The notes below the pieces were generated by a model. That model ran no database searches. It was given only the letters and a program-made list of their open reading frames with translations, and had not been told where the DNA came from. Shown here piece after piece: positions 28,661 through 36,424 of a stretch of DNA of 51,245 bases; positions within the stretch are counted from its first letter, which is position 1, and the number at the start of each line of letters is the position of its first letter. The translations under genes were made by a program, and so were the position numbers. The DNA is from Anaerolineae bacterium (GTDB lineage Bacteria; Chloroflexota; Anaerolineae; Epilineales; JAHCIE01), in NCBI GenBank assembly GCA_026129165.1, contig JAHCIP010000007.1, positions 1 to 51,245 of the forward strand, given 5' to 3'.

Positions 28661-30502
28661 CTACTGATTGGGGACGATGCGGGCCTTGACGCGGACCTGG
28701 TTCTGGGTCTGCGGCAGTTTGACCGTCAACGCGTGGGCGTCGAAGTTGGTGTAGGGTTCGCCGTCAATCTCGACGCTGTCGAGCCGGACGCTGCCCGGCG
28801 GCAGGATGTCGGGCGAGACGCGCAGGATGTTATCCTTGAAGCCACCCGGATAGGGCTTGAAGTAGAAGTCCATCGGCTGCTTGGTGATTAACAGGTTGGT
28901 GTAGACAGCGGCCAGGTAACACAGTTCCATCGAATGGTAGCCGCTCATGGAGTGGCTGCCCTTGAACCGTTCGGTCCCTAGCAGGAAGGGGATACCATTG
29001 GCCATGACGTTGAAGTAGACCGCGCCGTCGTCGTGGTCCAGGAACCAGGCATTGTAGAAGGCGGCCGCCTCGCGGGCGTGGCGCAGGTACTCCTCGTCCT
29101 TCAGGACGCCGTGGAGAATCATGTAGGCGAGGATGGCTTGCTCCTGCTGCCACCACGCCTTGCGGTCGTGGTAGACGTAGCGGTAATACTCTTCGCCCGG
29201 CGCCAGCACACGCTCGACCACGTCGTACCAGCCGCCGCGCTGGCGGTCGCTGCCGGCGGCCGGCATCAACTCTGCAATCTTGCGCGCCAGCGCGACGTAC
29301 TCCTCCTTGGGCTTGAGGCCGTACATGCGCATGAGGTTCCAGGAAATCTTGAGGTTGTGACCGACGACGGCCCGGTTCTGCTGCCCCACATACGTCGTGT
29401 CGTGGGACCAGTCCTCGTAGAAGCGCTCCTGGACAAACGGGCTGCGCTCGTAGTCGGGGAAGTACTTGGCGATCGTGTCGAAGGTATCTTCGAGCATCTC
29501 CGCGTATTCCTGTTCGCCCGTCGCCAGGTAGAGGTTGACGAGGTAGGCGGGGGCGTGGTCGCCGACGGAGTTCCAGTTCTTCTTGGCGCGGTTGACGCCC
29601 AGCGCCTCGCTGCGCGGGTCGAGGGTCAGCGGGTCAAGGTGCGAGAAGTAGCCGCCGCCTTGCTCGTCGCGGTAGAACTTCTTGAAGAGGCGGACGGTCT
29701 GCTCGGCGTCGTGGAGGATGCGCGGGTCGCCCGTGGCGCGGTAGGTCTGCACGGGGCCGGCCAGAGCGTAAATCTGCTCGTACATCGGGATCGCTTCGCG
29801 GTCCTCGCTGAAGGGGTCACCATGGGCCGACATCAGCAGCTTCTGCTCGCGGTTACCCTGGACCTGGATGCCGTGATACCAATACACGACGCCCTCGTCG
29901 GGGTCCACGAAGCGCATGTGGTCGCGCAGGTACTCGGTGCCGCGTTCGGCGCCTTCGAGGAAACGATCCTCGCCGGTCAACAAGTAGGCCGAGGCGAAGC
30001 CATACACGAGGCGGGAGATGGTGTCCGTCTCCTGGAGGAAGTCGGTGGCGTTCTTGGCGCCCGCCAGGTGAAGGTAGGTGCGGTACTCGCGATAGTCCAC
30101 CGGCTTCTCAGGGTAGCCAAACTGCCAGCGGAGGTAGCAGTCGCCAATAGAGCGAATCTGCTGCAGCCACCAGTGCGGTTCCTCGTGGCGGTAGGTGTCA
30201 GCGCCGGCGCCCGCGAAGGTGATGGACTTGACCTCATACTTGTAGTCGTCGCCCTGCGGATAGAAGATGCCGTAAGTGTAGAGGTACTGGCCGGGGACAA
30301 GAAGTTCGGCGAGGCGGCCAGTGGCATCTTGCCAACCCTCTTCGAGGTTATGGGTGATGCGGGCGTAGGTCGTGTTGGTCAGGTAGGCGGTGAACTGGCG
30401 TCCGTCTGAGGTACGGATGCCAATACACTTCTCGCGTCGGTTGAAGTCAGTCACGTAGCCGGCAATGGTATCCGAGAAAGTGAAACGCATGTTAGGGTCC
30501 AC
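28661..30502 (-). CDS. AGE (N-acylglucosamine 2-epimerase) family protein
   Basis: A protein of about 613 residues. An N-terminal beta-rich domain (about 1-110) precedes an (alpha/alpha)6-barrel (about 115-540) with AGE-family features: conserved Trp, Arg and His clusters (EEPHWWLQQIRSIGD, KAWWQQEQAILAY, GSHSMSGYHSMELCY). A short beta domain closes it. The family includes N-acyl-glucosamine, cellobiose and mannose epimerases and isomerases. The substrate here is unknown, and the added terminal domains are unusual. Start: AAGGAGG directly abuts ATG 30508 (no spacer), so the GTG at 30502, six bases after the SD, is the more likely start. It is about 110 nt after the VOC gene. Confidence 0.8.
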   Translation of the reverse strand: MDPNMRFTFSDTIAGYVTDFNRREKCIGIRTSDGRQFTAYLTNTTYARITHNLEEGWQDATGRLAELLVPGQYLYTYGIFYPQGDDYKYEVKSITFAGAGADTYRHEEPHWWLQQIRSIGDCYLRWQFGYPEKPVDYREYRTYLHLAGAKNATDFLQETDTISRLVYGFASAYLLTGEDRFLEGAERGTEYLRDHMRFVDPDEGVVYWYHGIQVQGNREQKLLMSAHGDPFSEDREAIPMYEQIYALAGPVQTYRATGDPRILHDAEQTVRLFKKFYRDEQGGGYFSHLDPLTLDPRSEALGVNRAKKNWNSVGDHAPAYLVNLYLATGEQEYAEMLEDTFDTIAKYFPDYERSPFVQERFYEDWSHDTTYVGQQNRAVVGHNLKISWNLMRMYGLKPKEEYVALARKIAELMPAAGSDRQRGGWYDVVERVLAPGEEYYRYVYHDRKAWWQQEQAILAYMILHGVLKDEEYLRHAREAAAFYNAWFLDHDDGAVYFNVMANGIPFLLGTERFKGSHSMSGYHSMELCYLAAVYTNLLITKQPMDFYFKPYPGGFKDNILRVSPDILPPGSVRLDSVEIDGEPYTNFDAHALTVKLPQTQNQVRVKARIVPNQ

Positions 30503-30570
30503 GGCCATCCTCCTTGGGAAGCTACCTTTTGATTCACCTTAAGCCGAAGGCGAAGGGGCTTGCGCGGCCC

Positions 30571-30603
30571 GTCGAGATGCTTCGCTTCGCTCAGCATGAC
30601 AAT
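30571..30603. repeat. REP-like dispersed repeat
   Basis: The sequence GAGATGCTTCGCTTCGCTCA and flanking bases to GCATGACAA lie in the gap between the VOC and epimerase-family genes. From memory, near-identical elements (TCATGCTGAGCGAAGCGAAG on the other strand) are scattered through intergenic regions of Chloroflexi and several other phyla. Confidence 0.5.
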
Positions 30604-30614
30604 GCATAAGTCTC

Positions 30615-31031
30615 TCAGCCCACCGGCGGCGGGTTGTCCTGGTCCACATAGCCCTGGCTGATTTCGACGATGTTGCCCTCCGGGTCCGAGATCCAGACAG
30701 TCCGCCAGCCGGGGATGAAGTCGTCAAAGCTAAAAGGCCCCAGCGTCACCTGGGCCGCGTCGCCCAGCTCAGCCAGCTTGGCATCAACATTGTCCACCTT
30801 GAAGGCGATGTGCCGCCAGGCGGGGTAAGTTGGACCATCCTTGTCAGCCTTAGGCGCGGGCGGGTCGCCCTGGGCCTGGAACAACTCCAGGTAGACGCCC
30901 TCACCTTTGAGGAAGACGATTTGCTCCGCGCCCAGCGGGATGACACGGGCGCGTTGGAAGCCAAAGTAACGGGTATAGAACCGTTCGATGGCGAGTGGGT
31001 CGCGGCACGAGATGGCAATGTGGTGAAACAT
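30615..31031 (-). CDS. VOC (glyoxalase/bleomycin-resistance/dioxygenase) family protein
   Basis: A protein of 138 residues, a single pair of beta-alpha-beta-beta-beta units. Likely metal ligands are His (FHHIAISC), Glu (VYLELFQ), His (WRHIAFKV) and Glu (NIVEISQ), all in the positions usual for glyoxalase-like metal sites. The family includes glyoxalase I, dioxygenases and isomerases; the substrate cannot be read from sequence. SD GAAGGGA lies upstream of the ATG. It lies 42 nt after the CBM48 gene. Confidence 0.85.
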   Translation of the reverse strand: MFHHIAISCRDPLAIERFYTRYFGFQRARVIPLGAEQIVFLKGEGVYLELFQAQGDPPAPKADKDGPTYPAWRHIAFKVDNVDAKLAELGDAAQVTLGPFSFDDFIPGWRTVWISDPEGNIVEISQGYVDQDNPPPVG

Positions 31032-31073
31032 AGCGGCTGTCCCTTCACCGCGCTGCGGAGCGCGGCAGGCGAG

Positions 31074-31403
31074 TTACTGGCGGTACTGCTTGAATTGCGG
31101 GTCAGTGACGACGACAAAGTTGTTGCTGCCGTATGGATTGTAGACATAGGCATCGGCTTGGCTGTCGTTGATCCAATCGCGGTCGTCAATGAGATAGCGA
31201 AACTGGTAGGCCCGCCCAACCTCCAGGTCCACGCTGATAGTCCACCTCCCGTCTGATTCGTGGCGGAAGGGGTGCGAGGTACGGTGCCAGGCGTTGAAGT
31301 CGCCCACGAGATAGATGGCGCCAGCCCAGGTGTGCTCCGGCAGGGTAAAGTCCACGCGGGCGCACAGCTTGCCATCGGCGACGACGAAGATCTTGTGGAT
31401 CAT
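31074..31403 (-). CDS. Stand-alone CBM48 (glycogen-binding) protein
   Basis: A protein of 109 residues consisting of one CBM48/early-set beta-sandwich (VDFTLPEHTWAGAIYLVGDFNAWH, then AYQFRYLIDDRDW, VYNPYGSNNFVV). This fold binds alpha-glucans in branching and debranching enzymes and in the AMPK beta subunit. Here it has no catalytic domain. The start at ATG 31403, 10 nt after the PfpI stop, fits the domain boundary although no SD is visible; an upstream start (31451) would overlap the PfpI gene by 38 nt. It may target partner enzymes such as the GlgX encoded downstream to glycogen (inference). Confidence 0.85.
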   Translation of the reverse strand: MIHKIFVVADGKLCARVDFTLPEHTWAGAIYLVGDFNAWHRTSHPFRHESDGRWTISVDLEVGRAYQFRYLIDDRDWINDSQADAYVYNPYGSNNFVVVTDPQFKQYRQ

Positions 31404-31413
31404 GGTGGTAAGG

Positions 31414-31986
31414 CTAACGTCCAGCCAGTATGTCAATAATGCGGCGGGCAAACGGACCGCAGTGGCCCGCCGAGCGCCCTGTCACCAGGTCGCCGTCCAC
31501 AACCACATCCTCCTCATTTACATACTCCGCGCCCATGTTGCGGATATCGCCCAACAGGTTGATGTGGCCCACGACCCGCCGCCCACGCACCAGTTCTGGA
31601 CAGGGCGAAACCAGCCACATGCCATGACAGTTGATGCCTTTGATGATACCCGGCTCCGCGAAGGCGCGTCTGAGGAAGGTCGTCGCCGGCGGCAGCTGGT
31701 TGATGTCCTCGGTATAGCGGAGTCGGTCAGAGACCATACCGCCGGGGACGATAATGGCCGCGTAGCTGCGCAACTCCTCGTCGCTCATGTTCTCGAAGCT
31801 CTCGCGGCACTCCAGGGGAGCCTGGTACTCGTGGCCCTTGAAGGTAAGCGCGGGCTGGCCCCACAGGCGCGACAGGAAGTGCAGGTCCGCGCCTTCCTCT
31901 GGAAAGCGATGTTGATAATAGAATATCTCGTAGTCAGCGAAATCACTCTCGATGAGGATACCGATCTTCTTGCCTTTTAAGCGCAT
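31414..31986 (-). CDS. DJ-1/PfpI family protein
   Basis: A protein of 190 residues, standard PfpI length. The nucleophile elbow is GINCHGMWL (Cys-His), an acidic residue lies in the first segment (ESDFADYEIFY), and AAIIVPGGM is the typical strand before the loop. Family activities include glutamine-amidotransferase-like, protease, deglycase, glyoxalase III and isonitrile hydratase; which applies is unknown. SD AAAGGA lies 8 nt before the ATG. A second, more divergent PfpI-type gene lies at 45.5 kb, so two members bracket the oxidoreductase genes. Confidence 0.88.
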   Translation of the reverse strand: MRLKGKKIGILIESDFADYEIFYYQHRFPEEGADLHFLSRLWGQPALTFKGHEYQAPLECRESFENMSDEELRSYAAIIVPGGMVSDRLRYTEDINQLPPATTFLRRAFAEPGIIKGINCHGMWLVSPCPELVRGRRVVGHINLLGDIRNMGAEYVNEEDVVVDGDLVTGRSAGHCGPFARRIIDILAGR

Positions 31987-32001
31987 GACTAGATTCCTTT
32001 G

Positions 32002-32029
32002 TCAGCTGTCAGCTGTCAGCCATCAGCCA
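32002..32029. repeat. Heptanucleotide tandem array, four units
   Basis: Two TCAGCTG units are followed by two TCAGCCA units, in the gap between the GMC-SnoaL fusion gene and the PfpI gene. It has the same 7-bp period as the array at 28563-28625. Confidence 0.75.
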
Positions 32030-32061
32030 TCCGGGTTAAGCTCGCCGCCTTCTGTCTACTG

Positions 32062-34284
32062 CTACACGCTCTGTGCCTCGCGCTCCTCGCCCCTGCTTTC
32101 TTCCCCGCGCCGACGCAGCCACCAACTCAAGCCGCCCAGCAGCGCCACACTCCCTAGCGCCAGCAGCCGGCCACTTGTCGAGGACCGCCTGCCGTTATGC
32201 TCCGCCACGTGATGCGCGACGGGCGCCGGGGGCGTGGGGTCGGAGGACGCGCTAGCCGCCTCCTCTTGCGATACGGCCCCATTCCCAGCCTGACCGGCTG
32301 ACGCGGCCGCCATGGCAGCCTGGAGGCGCGCCATCCCCTCCTGGCTGAAGGCGAAGGTAAACGCCTTGATCTTCCCGTCACCGACTACCATATCCCACTG
32401 GCCCGCCAGAGGCGCGATACCCAGTCCGCGCAGGGGATCGAGCCAGATATGCCCAGTCCAGGAGACGCGGTCACCGTCCACGCGGGGCGCGACCAGGGTG
32501 CCGTGGAAGTGTTGGTCGGCCAGTTCCTGCTGCCAGTCGCGGATGCCTTGCGGCGTGGTGCGCGTATACTGGGGCAGGGTCGCCACCGCGTCCTCGGCAA
32601 ACAGCGCGACCGCCGCCTCGACATCGTGGGCGTTCTCGGCGGCAACGATGGCCTGGGCCAGGCTCAGCGCGCCCGCGACGCCCTCCGGTGGGACAATGGC
32701 AGCCGTGACCAACTCCAACAGTCGGCCCTCGGATGTGTGGCCGGCGCTTAACTCGTGGTCCTCTTTGACCAGGTCCGCCGCTTTCTCGGCCAGCATGACC
32801 ACCGCCGCGTGACAGTTGGCTGATGGGACAGCCGGGATGACGCTGGCGTCCACCACCCGCAAGCCGTCGACGCCATAGACGCGCAGGCACGGGTCCACCA
32901 CAGCCAGGTCATCTATGCCCATCTTGCAGGAGCCAACATGGTGATGATAGGTCTCGGCGCGCTGCCGGACAAACGCACGTACAGCCGCGTCACTGTGAAC
33001 GCTGGCGCCGGGCAGCCGTTCCTGACCTACGTAGCGGGCAAAGGCGGGCGTGGCAAAAATCTGGCGCGCGAGTCGCACGCCCTGGACCAGCCGCTCTACG
33101 TCGGCCCGGTCGCCCAGGTAGTTCGGATGGACGAGGGGCTTGTCGAACGGGTTGGCGCTCGCCAGCCGTACCCAGCCGCGCGCCATCGGGCGGGCCAGGC
33201 CGGGCAGGATGCTAACCGAGTTAGGGTGCGCCTGGCCGATGATCAGGTCGAACGAGACGTGCACAAAGGCCAGTTGCAGGTCGGGGCCGGGCCAGCCAGG
33301 GTCGGACTTGCAGAACAGGACGCTCTCCGTGAAGTTCATCTCAGGCGGCGGGACGGGCTGGGTGGCCTCGTAGACCAGGCCCGTCAGGACATGATCGTGG
33401 AAGTTCTCACCCACGCCCGGCGTCTCCGCGACCACCGGCAGGTCGAACTCGCGTAGCCGCGCCGGAGGGCCGATGCCCGACAGCATGAGTAGCTTAGGGC
33501 TTTCGATGGCCCCGGCCGCCAGCAGAACCTCGCGGGTGGCGTAGGCCGTGCGGGTCATGCCGCCCTGCGCGTACTCGACGCCGATACAGCGGCGGCCGTC
33601 AATCAGCAGGCGCGTGGCGTGGGAGTTCGGGCTAAGCGTGAAGTTGCGCCGCTCCAGCGCGGCCAACAGGTAGGCATGGGCGTTCGTCTGACGCTGCCCT
33701 GCCTTGATGTTCAGGCGCTGCCAGCCCACACCCAGCATATCGGGACCATTGAGGTCCTCGATGTAGCGGTGGCCTAGCTCGACGCAGGCGTCAATGAACG
33801 TCTGGGAGTAGGGGTTGGGGGCATGGTATTTAGGATTGATAAGGTGCAAGGGGCCGCCTCGGCCCGCCCAGTCGCCCTGGGCATCCTCCTGGTCTTCCGC
33901 CTTGCGGAAGTAGGGCAGGACAGCCTGGTAGGACCAGCCGGGGCAGCCGTTGTACGCCCAGTTATCATAGTCGGACGGATGGCCTCGGATGTGGAGCATG
34001 ACATGGAGATTGCTGCTCCCACCGATGAGCTTGCCACGGGGGATGTGGACCACCCGACCATCCAGGCCAGGTTGGGGCACCGTCGGGTAGTCCCAATCCA
34101 CCTCGGAGCGCCATAGCGTCGGCCAGCGCGCCGGAATGAGAACGCTCTCCGGGATGCGCGTGCCGCCCGCTTCGAGCGCCAGCACCTTGACCGTCGGGTT
34201 CTCCGTCAGCCGCCGCGCCAGGACTGAGCCGGCGCTGCCCGTGCCGACAATGATGAAGTCAAACTCAGACCCAGGGTTAGGCAT
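32062..34284 (-). CDS. GMC oxidoreductase fused to an NTF2/SnoaL-like domain and a C-terminal membrane tail
   Basis: A protein of 740 residues. Residues 1-507 form a GMC flavoenzyme: FAD motif VGTGSAGSVLARRL (13-26), GMC signature GKLIGGSSNLHVMLHIRG (84-101), second signature GAIESPKLLMLSGIGP (258-273), and catalytic-site His448 (HHVGSCKMG) with His492 at the second position. GMC enzymes oxidise alcohols or sugars with FAD. Residues about 540-655 are an NTF2/SnoaL-like fold (AENAHDVEAAVALFAEDAV). An Ala/Ser/Pro-rich linker is followed by a hydrophobic helix (706-723) and RRR, giving a tail anchor. No N-terminal signal is seen. The start overlaps the preceding gene by 8 nt. Confidence 0.88.
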   Translation of the reverse strand: MPNPGSEFDFIIVGTGSAGSVLARRLTENPTVKVLALEAGGTRIPESVLIPARWPTLWRSEVDWDYPTVPQPGLDGRVVHIPRGKLIGGSSNLHVMLHIRGHPSDYDNWAYNGCPGWSYQAVLPYFRKAEDQEDAQGDWAGRGGPLHLINPKYHAPNPYSQTFIDACVELGHRYIEDLNGPDMLGVGWQRLNIKAGQRQTNAHAYLLAALERRNFTLSPNSHATRLLIDGRRCIGVEYAQGGMTRTAYATREVLLAAGAIESPKLLMLSGIGPPARLREFDLPVVAETPGVGENFHDHVLTGLVYEATQPVPPPEMNFTESVLFCKSDPGWPGPDLQLAFVHVSFDLIIGQAHPNSVSILPGLARPMARGWVRLASANPFDKPLVHPNYLGDRADVERLVQGVRLARQIFATPAFARYVGQERLPGASVHSDAAVRAFVRQRAETYHHHVGSCKMGIDDLAVVDPCLRVYGVDGLRVVDASVIPAVPSANCHAAVVMLAEKAADLVKEDHELSAGHTSEGRLLELVTAAIVPPEGVAGALSLAQAIVAAENAHDVEAAVALFAEDAVATLPQYTRTTPQGIRDWQQELADQHFHGTLVAPRVDGDRVSWTGHIWLDPLRGLGIAPLAGQWDMVVGDGKIKAFTFAFSQEGMARLQAAMAAASAGQAGNGAVSQEEAASASSDPTPPAPVAHHVAEHNGRRSSTSGRLLALGSVALLGGLSWWLRRRGEESRGEEREAQSV

Positions 34285-35107
34285 AGGAGCCGTCAGGATA
34301 CCTTACAACGCCAGCGAAGTGGACGATGATGCGACCGTCGCGCAGCACCCAGTTGTCGTAGAAGCTCATGTCTACCTGCGCGCCGTCCAGGGTGGTGATG
34401 TCCACGCTCTCGACAATCATCAGGCCCTGCTCGTCCTCGGCCCACTGGTCAATCTTCGACGTCAGGCTCTTGAGCCCCATAAAGTTGCCATTGAAGAAGT
34501 CACGGAGTTGCGCGCGCCCTCGGACGTAGCGCGGCTTACGGCCCTCGGTCAGAGTACCGATGAGCAGGGCGTTCTCGTCGTACTGGTCCAGGATGCCCTC
34601 GACGTTCTTGGCCTGGATGAACGCGATGTGCTCCTCGTACATGCGGCCCAACGCGGTATGGGGCGGGTCGCTCTTGGCCGGCGCCTGGCCGGCCGCGAAG
34701 CCGGTGCCATCGGCGTAGGTGCCGTCGGGATAGCGGACCACCCCCGCGAAGTGGATGGCGATCTTGCCGTCGCGCAGGAACCAGTTGTCGTAGAAGCGGA
34801 CATGGCCTGGCTCGCCCTGCTTGGGATAGACCGTGATCTCTTCGACGGTCATCAAGGTGTTCTCGGTCTCGGCCCACTGCGTGTGCTCGACCTCCAGGTT
34901 TTCGAGGCCAAAGATATTTCTTTCGAAGAACTCCTTGAGTTGCTGGTGGCCGCGCACGTAGAGCGGCTCGCGGGTCGGGGTCAGAGTGCTGATCAACAGG
35001 CAGTCCTCAGTATACTGGTTGAGCAGTCCCTGGACATTCTTGGCTTTGATAAAGCCGATATGCTCATCATACATCGTAGCGATAGGCGACGAGGCGGGCT
35101 TACCCAT
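34277..35107 (-). CDS. Tandem SnoaL/NTF2-like protein (two fused domains)
   Basis: A protein of 276 residues. Two copies of a SnoaL-like domain (about 10-135 and 152-276) share long stretches, for example MYDEHIGFIKAKNVQGLL with MYEEHIAFIQAKNVEGIL, and an almost identical end (HFAGVVRYPDG). It arose by internal duplication. SnoaL-like folds act as cyclases, isomerases, hydrolases or small binding proteins; no activity can be assigned. The ATG at 35107 has GGAGGA 9 nt upstream; the longer frame start at 35197 would overlap the previous gene. The stop overlaps the GMC fusion gene by 8 nt. Confidence 0.88.
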   Translation of the reverse strand: MGKPASSPIATMYDEHIGFIKAKNVQGLLNQYTEDCLLISTLTPTREPLYVRGHQQLKEFFERNIFGLENLEVEHTQWAETENTLMTVEEITVYPKQGEPGHVRFYDNWFLRDGKIAIHFAGVVRYPDGTYADGTGFAAGQAPAKSDPPHTALGRMYEEHIAFIQAKNVEGILDQYDENALLIGTLTEGRKPRYVRGRAQLRDFFNGNFMGLKSLTSKIDQWAEDEQGLMIVESVDITTLDGAQVDMSFYDNWVLRDGRIIVHFAGVVRYPDGSYA

Positions 35108-35135
35108 AGGCGCACTTCCTCCCTTACTCCAGGCT

Positions 35136-35528
35136 CTAGATCGGTCGGCCCTCGCCGATGCGGTGGGCGAAGCTGTAGTGATTGTCAATCTTACCATCTT
35201 TCATGTGCCAGGCGTCGCCTACGACCCACCGGCCGGTCTTGGAGGTAAAGATGGCCTGGAAGAAGATGGAGTCTTCGGTCTCACCAAAGTCATAGAGCGA
35301 CTCGACGTCGATAGCGCCCTGGTACGCCAGGTACTTGTGGAAGAAGTCCTTGAGCGCGGCGCGGCCCCGCACGACATGCAGCGGCGGCGTGTCCAGGATA
35401 TCGAAGGGCGAGAAGAGGACGGCATCCTCAGTATACTGGTCATCAATCATACCGTCTACGTCATTGGCGTAGATGTAGGCCATGTGCTCGTTGAAAAACT
35501 TGCGGCCTGGGGTCAATTCCTCGGTCAT
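35136..35528 (-). CDS. SnoaL/NTF2-like protein
   Basis: A protein of 130 residues with a single SnoaL-like domain (FFNEHMAYIYANDVDGMI, VVRGRAALKDFFHKY, WHMKDGKIDNHYSF). It is clearly related to the two domains of the next gene, which starts 28 nt downstream, so it is probably the single-domain ancestor or a paralogue. SD GGAGGG lies close before the ATG. It lies 45 nt after coxM. Confidence 0.88.
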   Translation of the reverse strand: MTEELTPGRKFFNEHMAYIYANDVDGMIDDQYTEDAVLFSPFDILDTPPLHVVRGRAALKDFFHKYLAYQGAIDVESLYDFGETEDSIFFQAIFTSKTGRWVVGDAWHMKDGKIDNHYSFAHRIGEGRPI

Positions 35529-35573
35529 CGTCCCTCCAATAGGTGTGATAGTGGTTGTGGTTGTGAGTGATGG

Positions 35574-36422
35574 CTAGCGCGCGCGTTCCACCGCCCGAGT
35601 CACAGCGCGTTGGACCAGGACGCGCGTCAAATGGGCACGATACTCCGGGGAGCCGAACGGGTCGCCTCGGAAGGCGAGACCGCTGGCCGCCTCACTGGCC
35701 GCCGCGATCGCCTCGGCGGTCGGCTCCTGGCCGGCCAGCGCCGCCTCGACGCCTGTGAGGCGCGTCGCGTACTCGGTCGCGCCAGTGACGGCGACGCGAC
35801 ACGCGCCGACCTTGCCGTCGATCAGGCTGACGTGCGCCGCCACGCCGCACAGGGCGTAGAGCGTCGCCGGGTGCTTGAACTTTTCGTAGGCGCTCCCGCC
35901 CCCCACTATGGGGATGCGAACGTCGGTGATCAGTTCGCCCTGCGTCAGAGCCGTCTGACGCGGGCCGGTGATAAACTGGTCGGCGGCGACGGCGCGGGTC
36001 CCATTGGGGCCTTGCAGGTGAAGCTGGGCGTCCAGCGCGAGCAGAACCGCCGTCAGGTCGGATTCAGGGTCGTTGTCGGCCAGGCTGCCGCCGAGTGTGG
36101 CCCAGTTGCGGACTTGCGGGTCACCGACCTGGCTCGCGGCTTCGGCAAGCGCCGGGAGGTCGCGCTGAATGTCGGCATTGTCGGCCAGGGCAGCGATGGT
36201 AGTCATCGCGCCAATGCGCAGGGCGCCCGTGCGGGTGAAGCCGATGTCATTGAGGCCCTGGATCTTGCCCAGGTCCACCAGCGTCGCCGCGCCAAGTTGG
36301 CTGCGCGTCGGCTCCAGGAGCAGGGTGTGTCCACCCGCCAGCGCCCGAGCGCCCGCTGTGGTGGCTAAGAGGGTGACGGCTTCATCCAGGCTCTGGGCGG
36401 CCTTGTACTGAATGGCTAGCAT
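35574..36422 (-). CDS. Molybdenum hydroxylase FAD-binding subunit (CoxM-like)
   Basis: A protein of 282 residues, standard for this subunit. FAD-contact motifs are ALAGGHTLLLE (about 28-38) and TLGGSLADNDPESD (about 108-121); the CO-dehydrogenase C-terminal domain follows. It passes electrons from the [2Fe-2S] subunit to FAD and onward to a quinone or other acceptor. It begins 2 nt after coxL stops, so the three subunits are one tightly coupled unit with the order S-L-M rather than the M-S-L of typical CO-oxidising cox operons. Confidence 0.92.
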   Translation of the reverse strand: MLAIQYKAAQSLDEAVTLLATTAGARALAGGHTLLLEPTRSQLGAATLVDLGKIQGLNDIGFTRTGALRIGAMTTIAALADNADIQRDLPALAEAASQVGDPQVRNWATLGGSLADNDPESDLTAVLLALDAQLHLQGPNGTRAVAADQFITGPRQTALTQGELITDVRIPIVGGGSAYEKFKHPATLYALCGVAAHVSLIDGKVGACRVAVTGATEYATRLTGVEAALAGQEPTAEAIAAASEAASGLAFRGDPFGSPEYRAHLTRVLVQRAVTRAVERAR

Positions 36423-36424
36423 GG

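Noticed and set aside
29033..30409. 458-residue plus-strand ORF
   Set aside because: It is antisense to the epimerase-family gene; it lacks recognisable domains and arises from GC-biased codon third positions.
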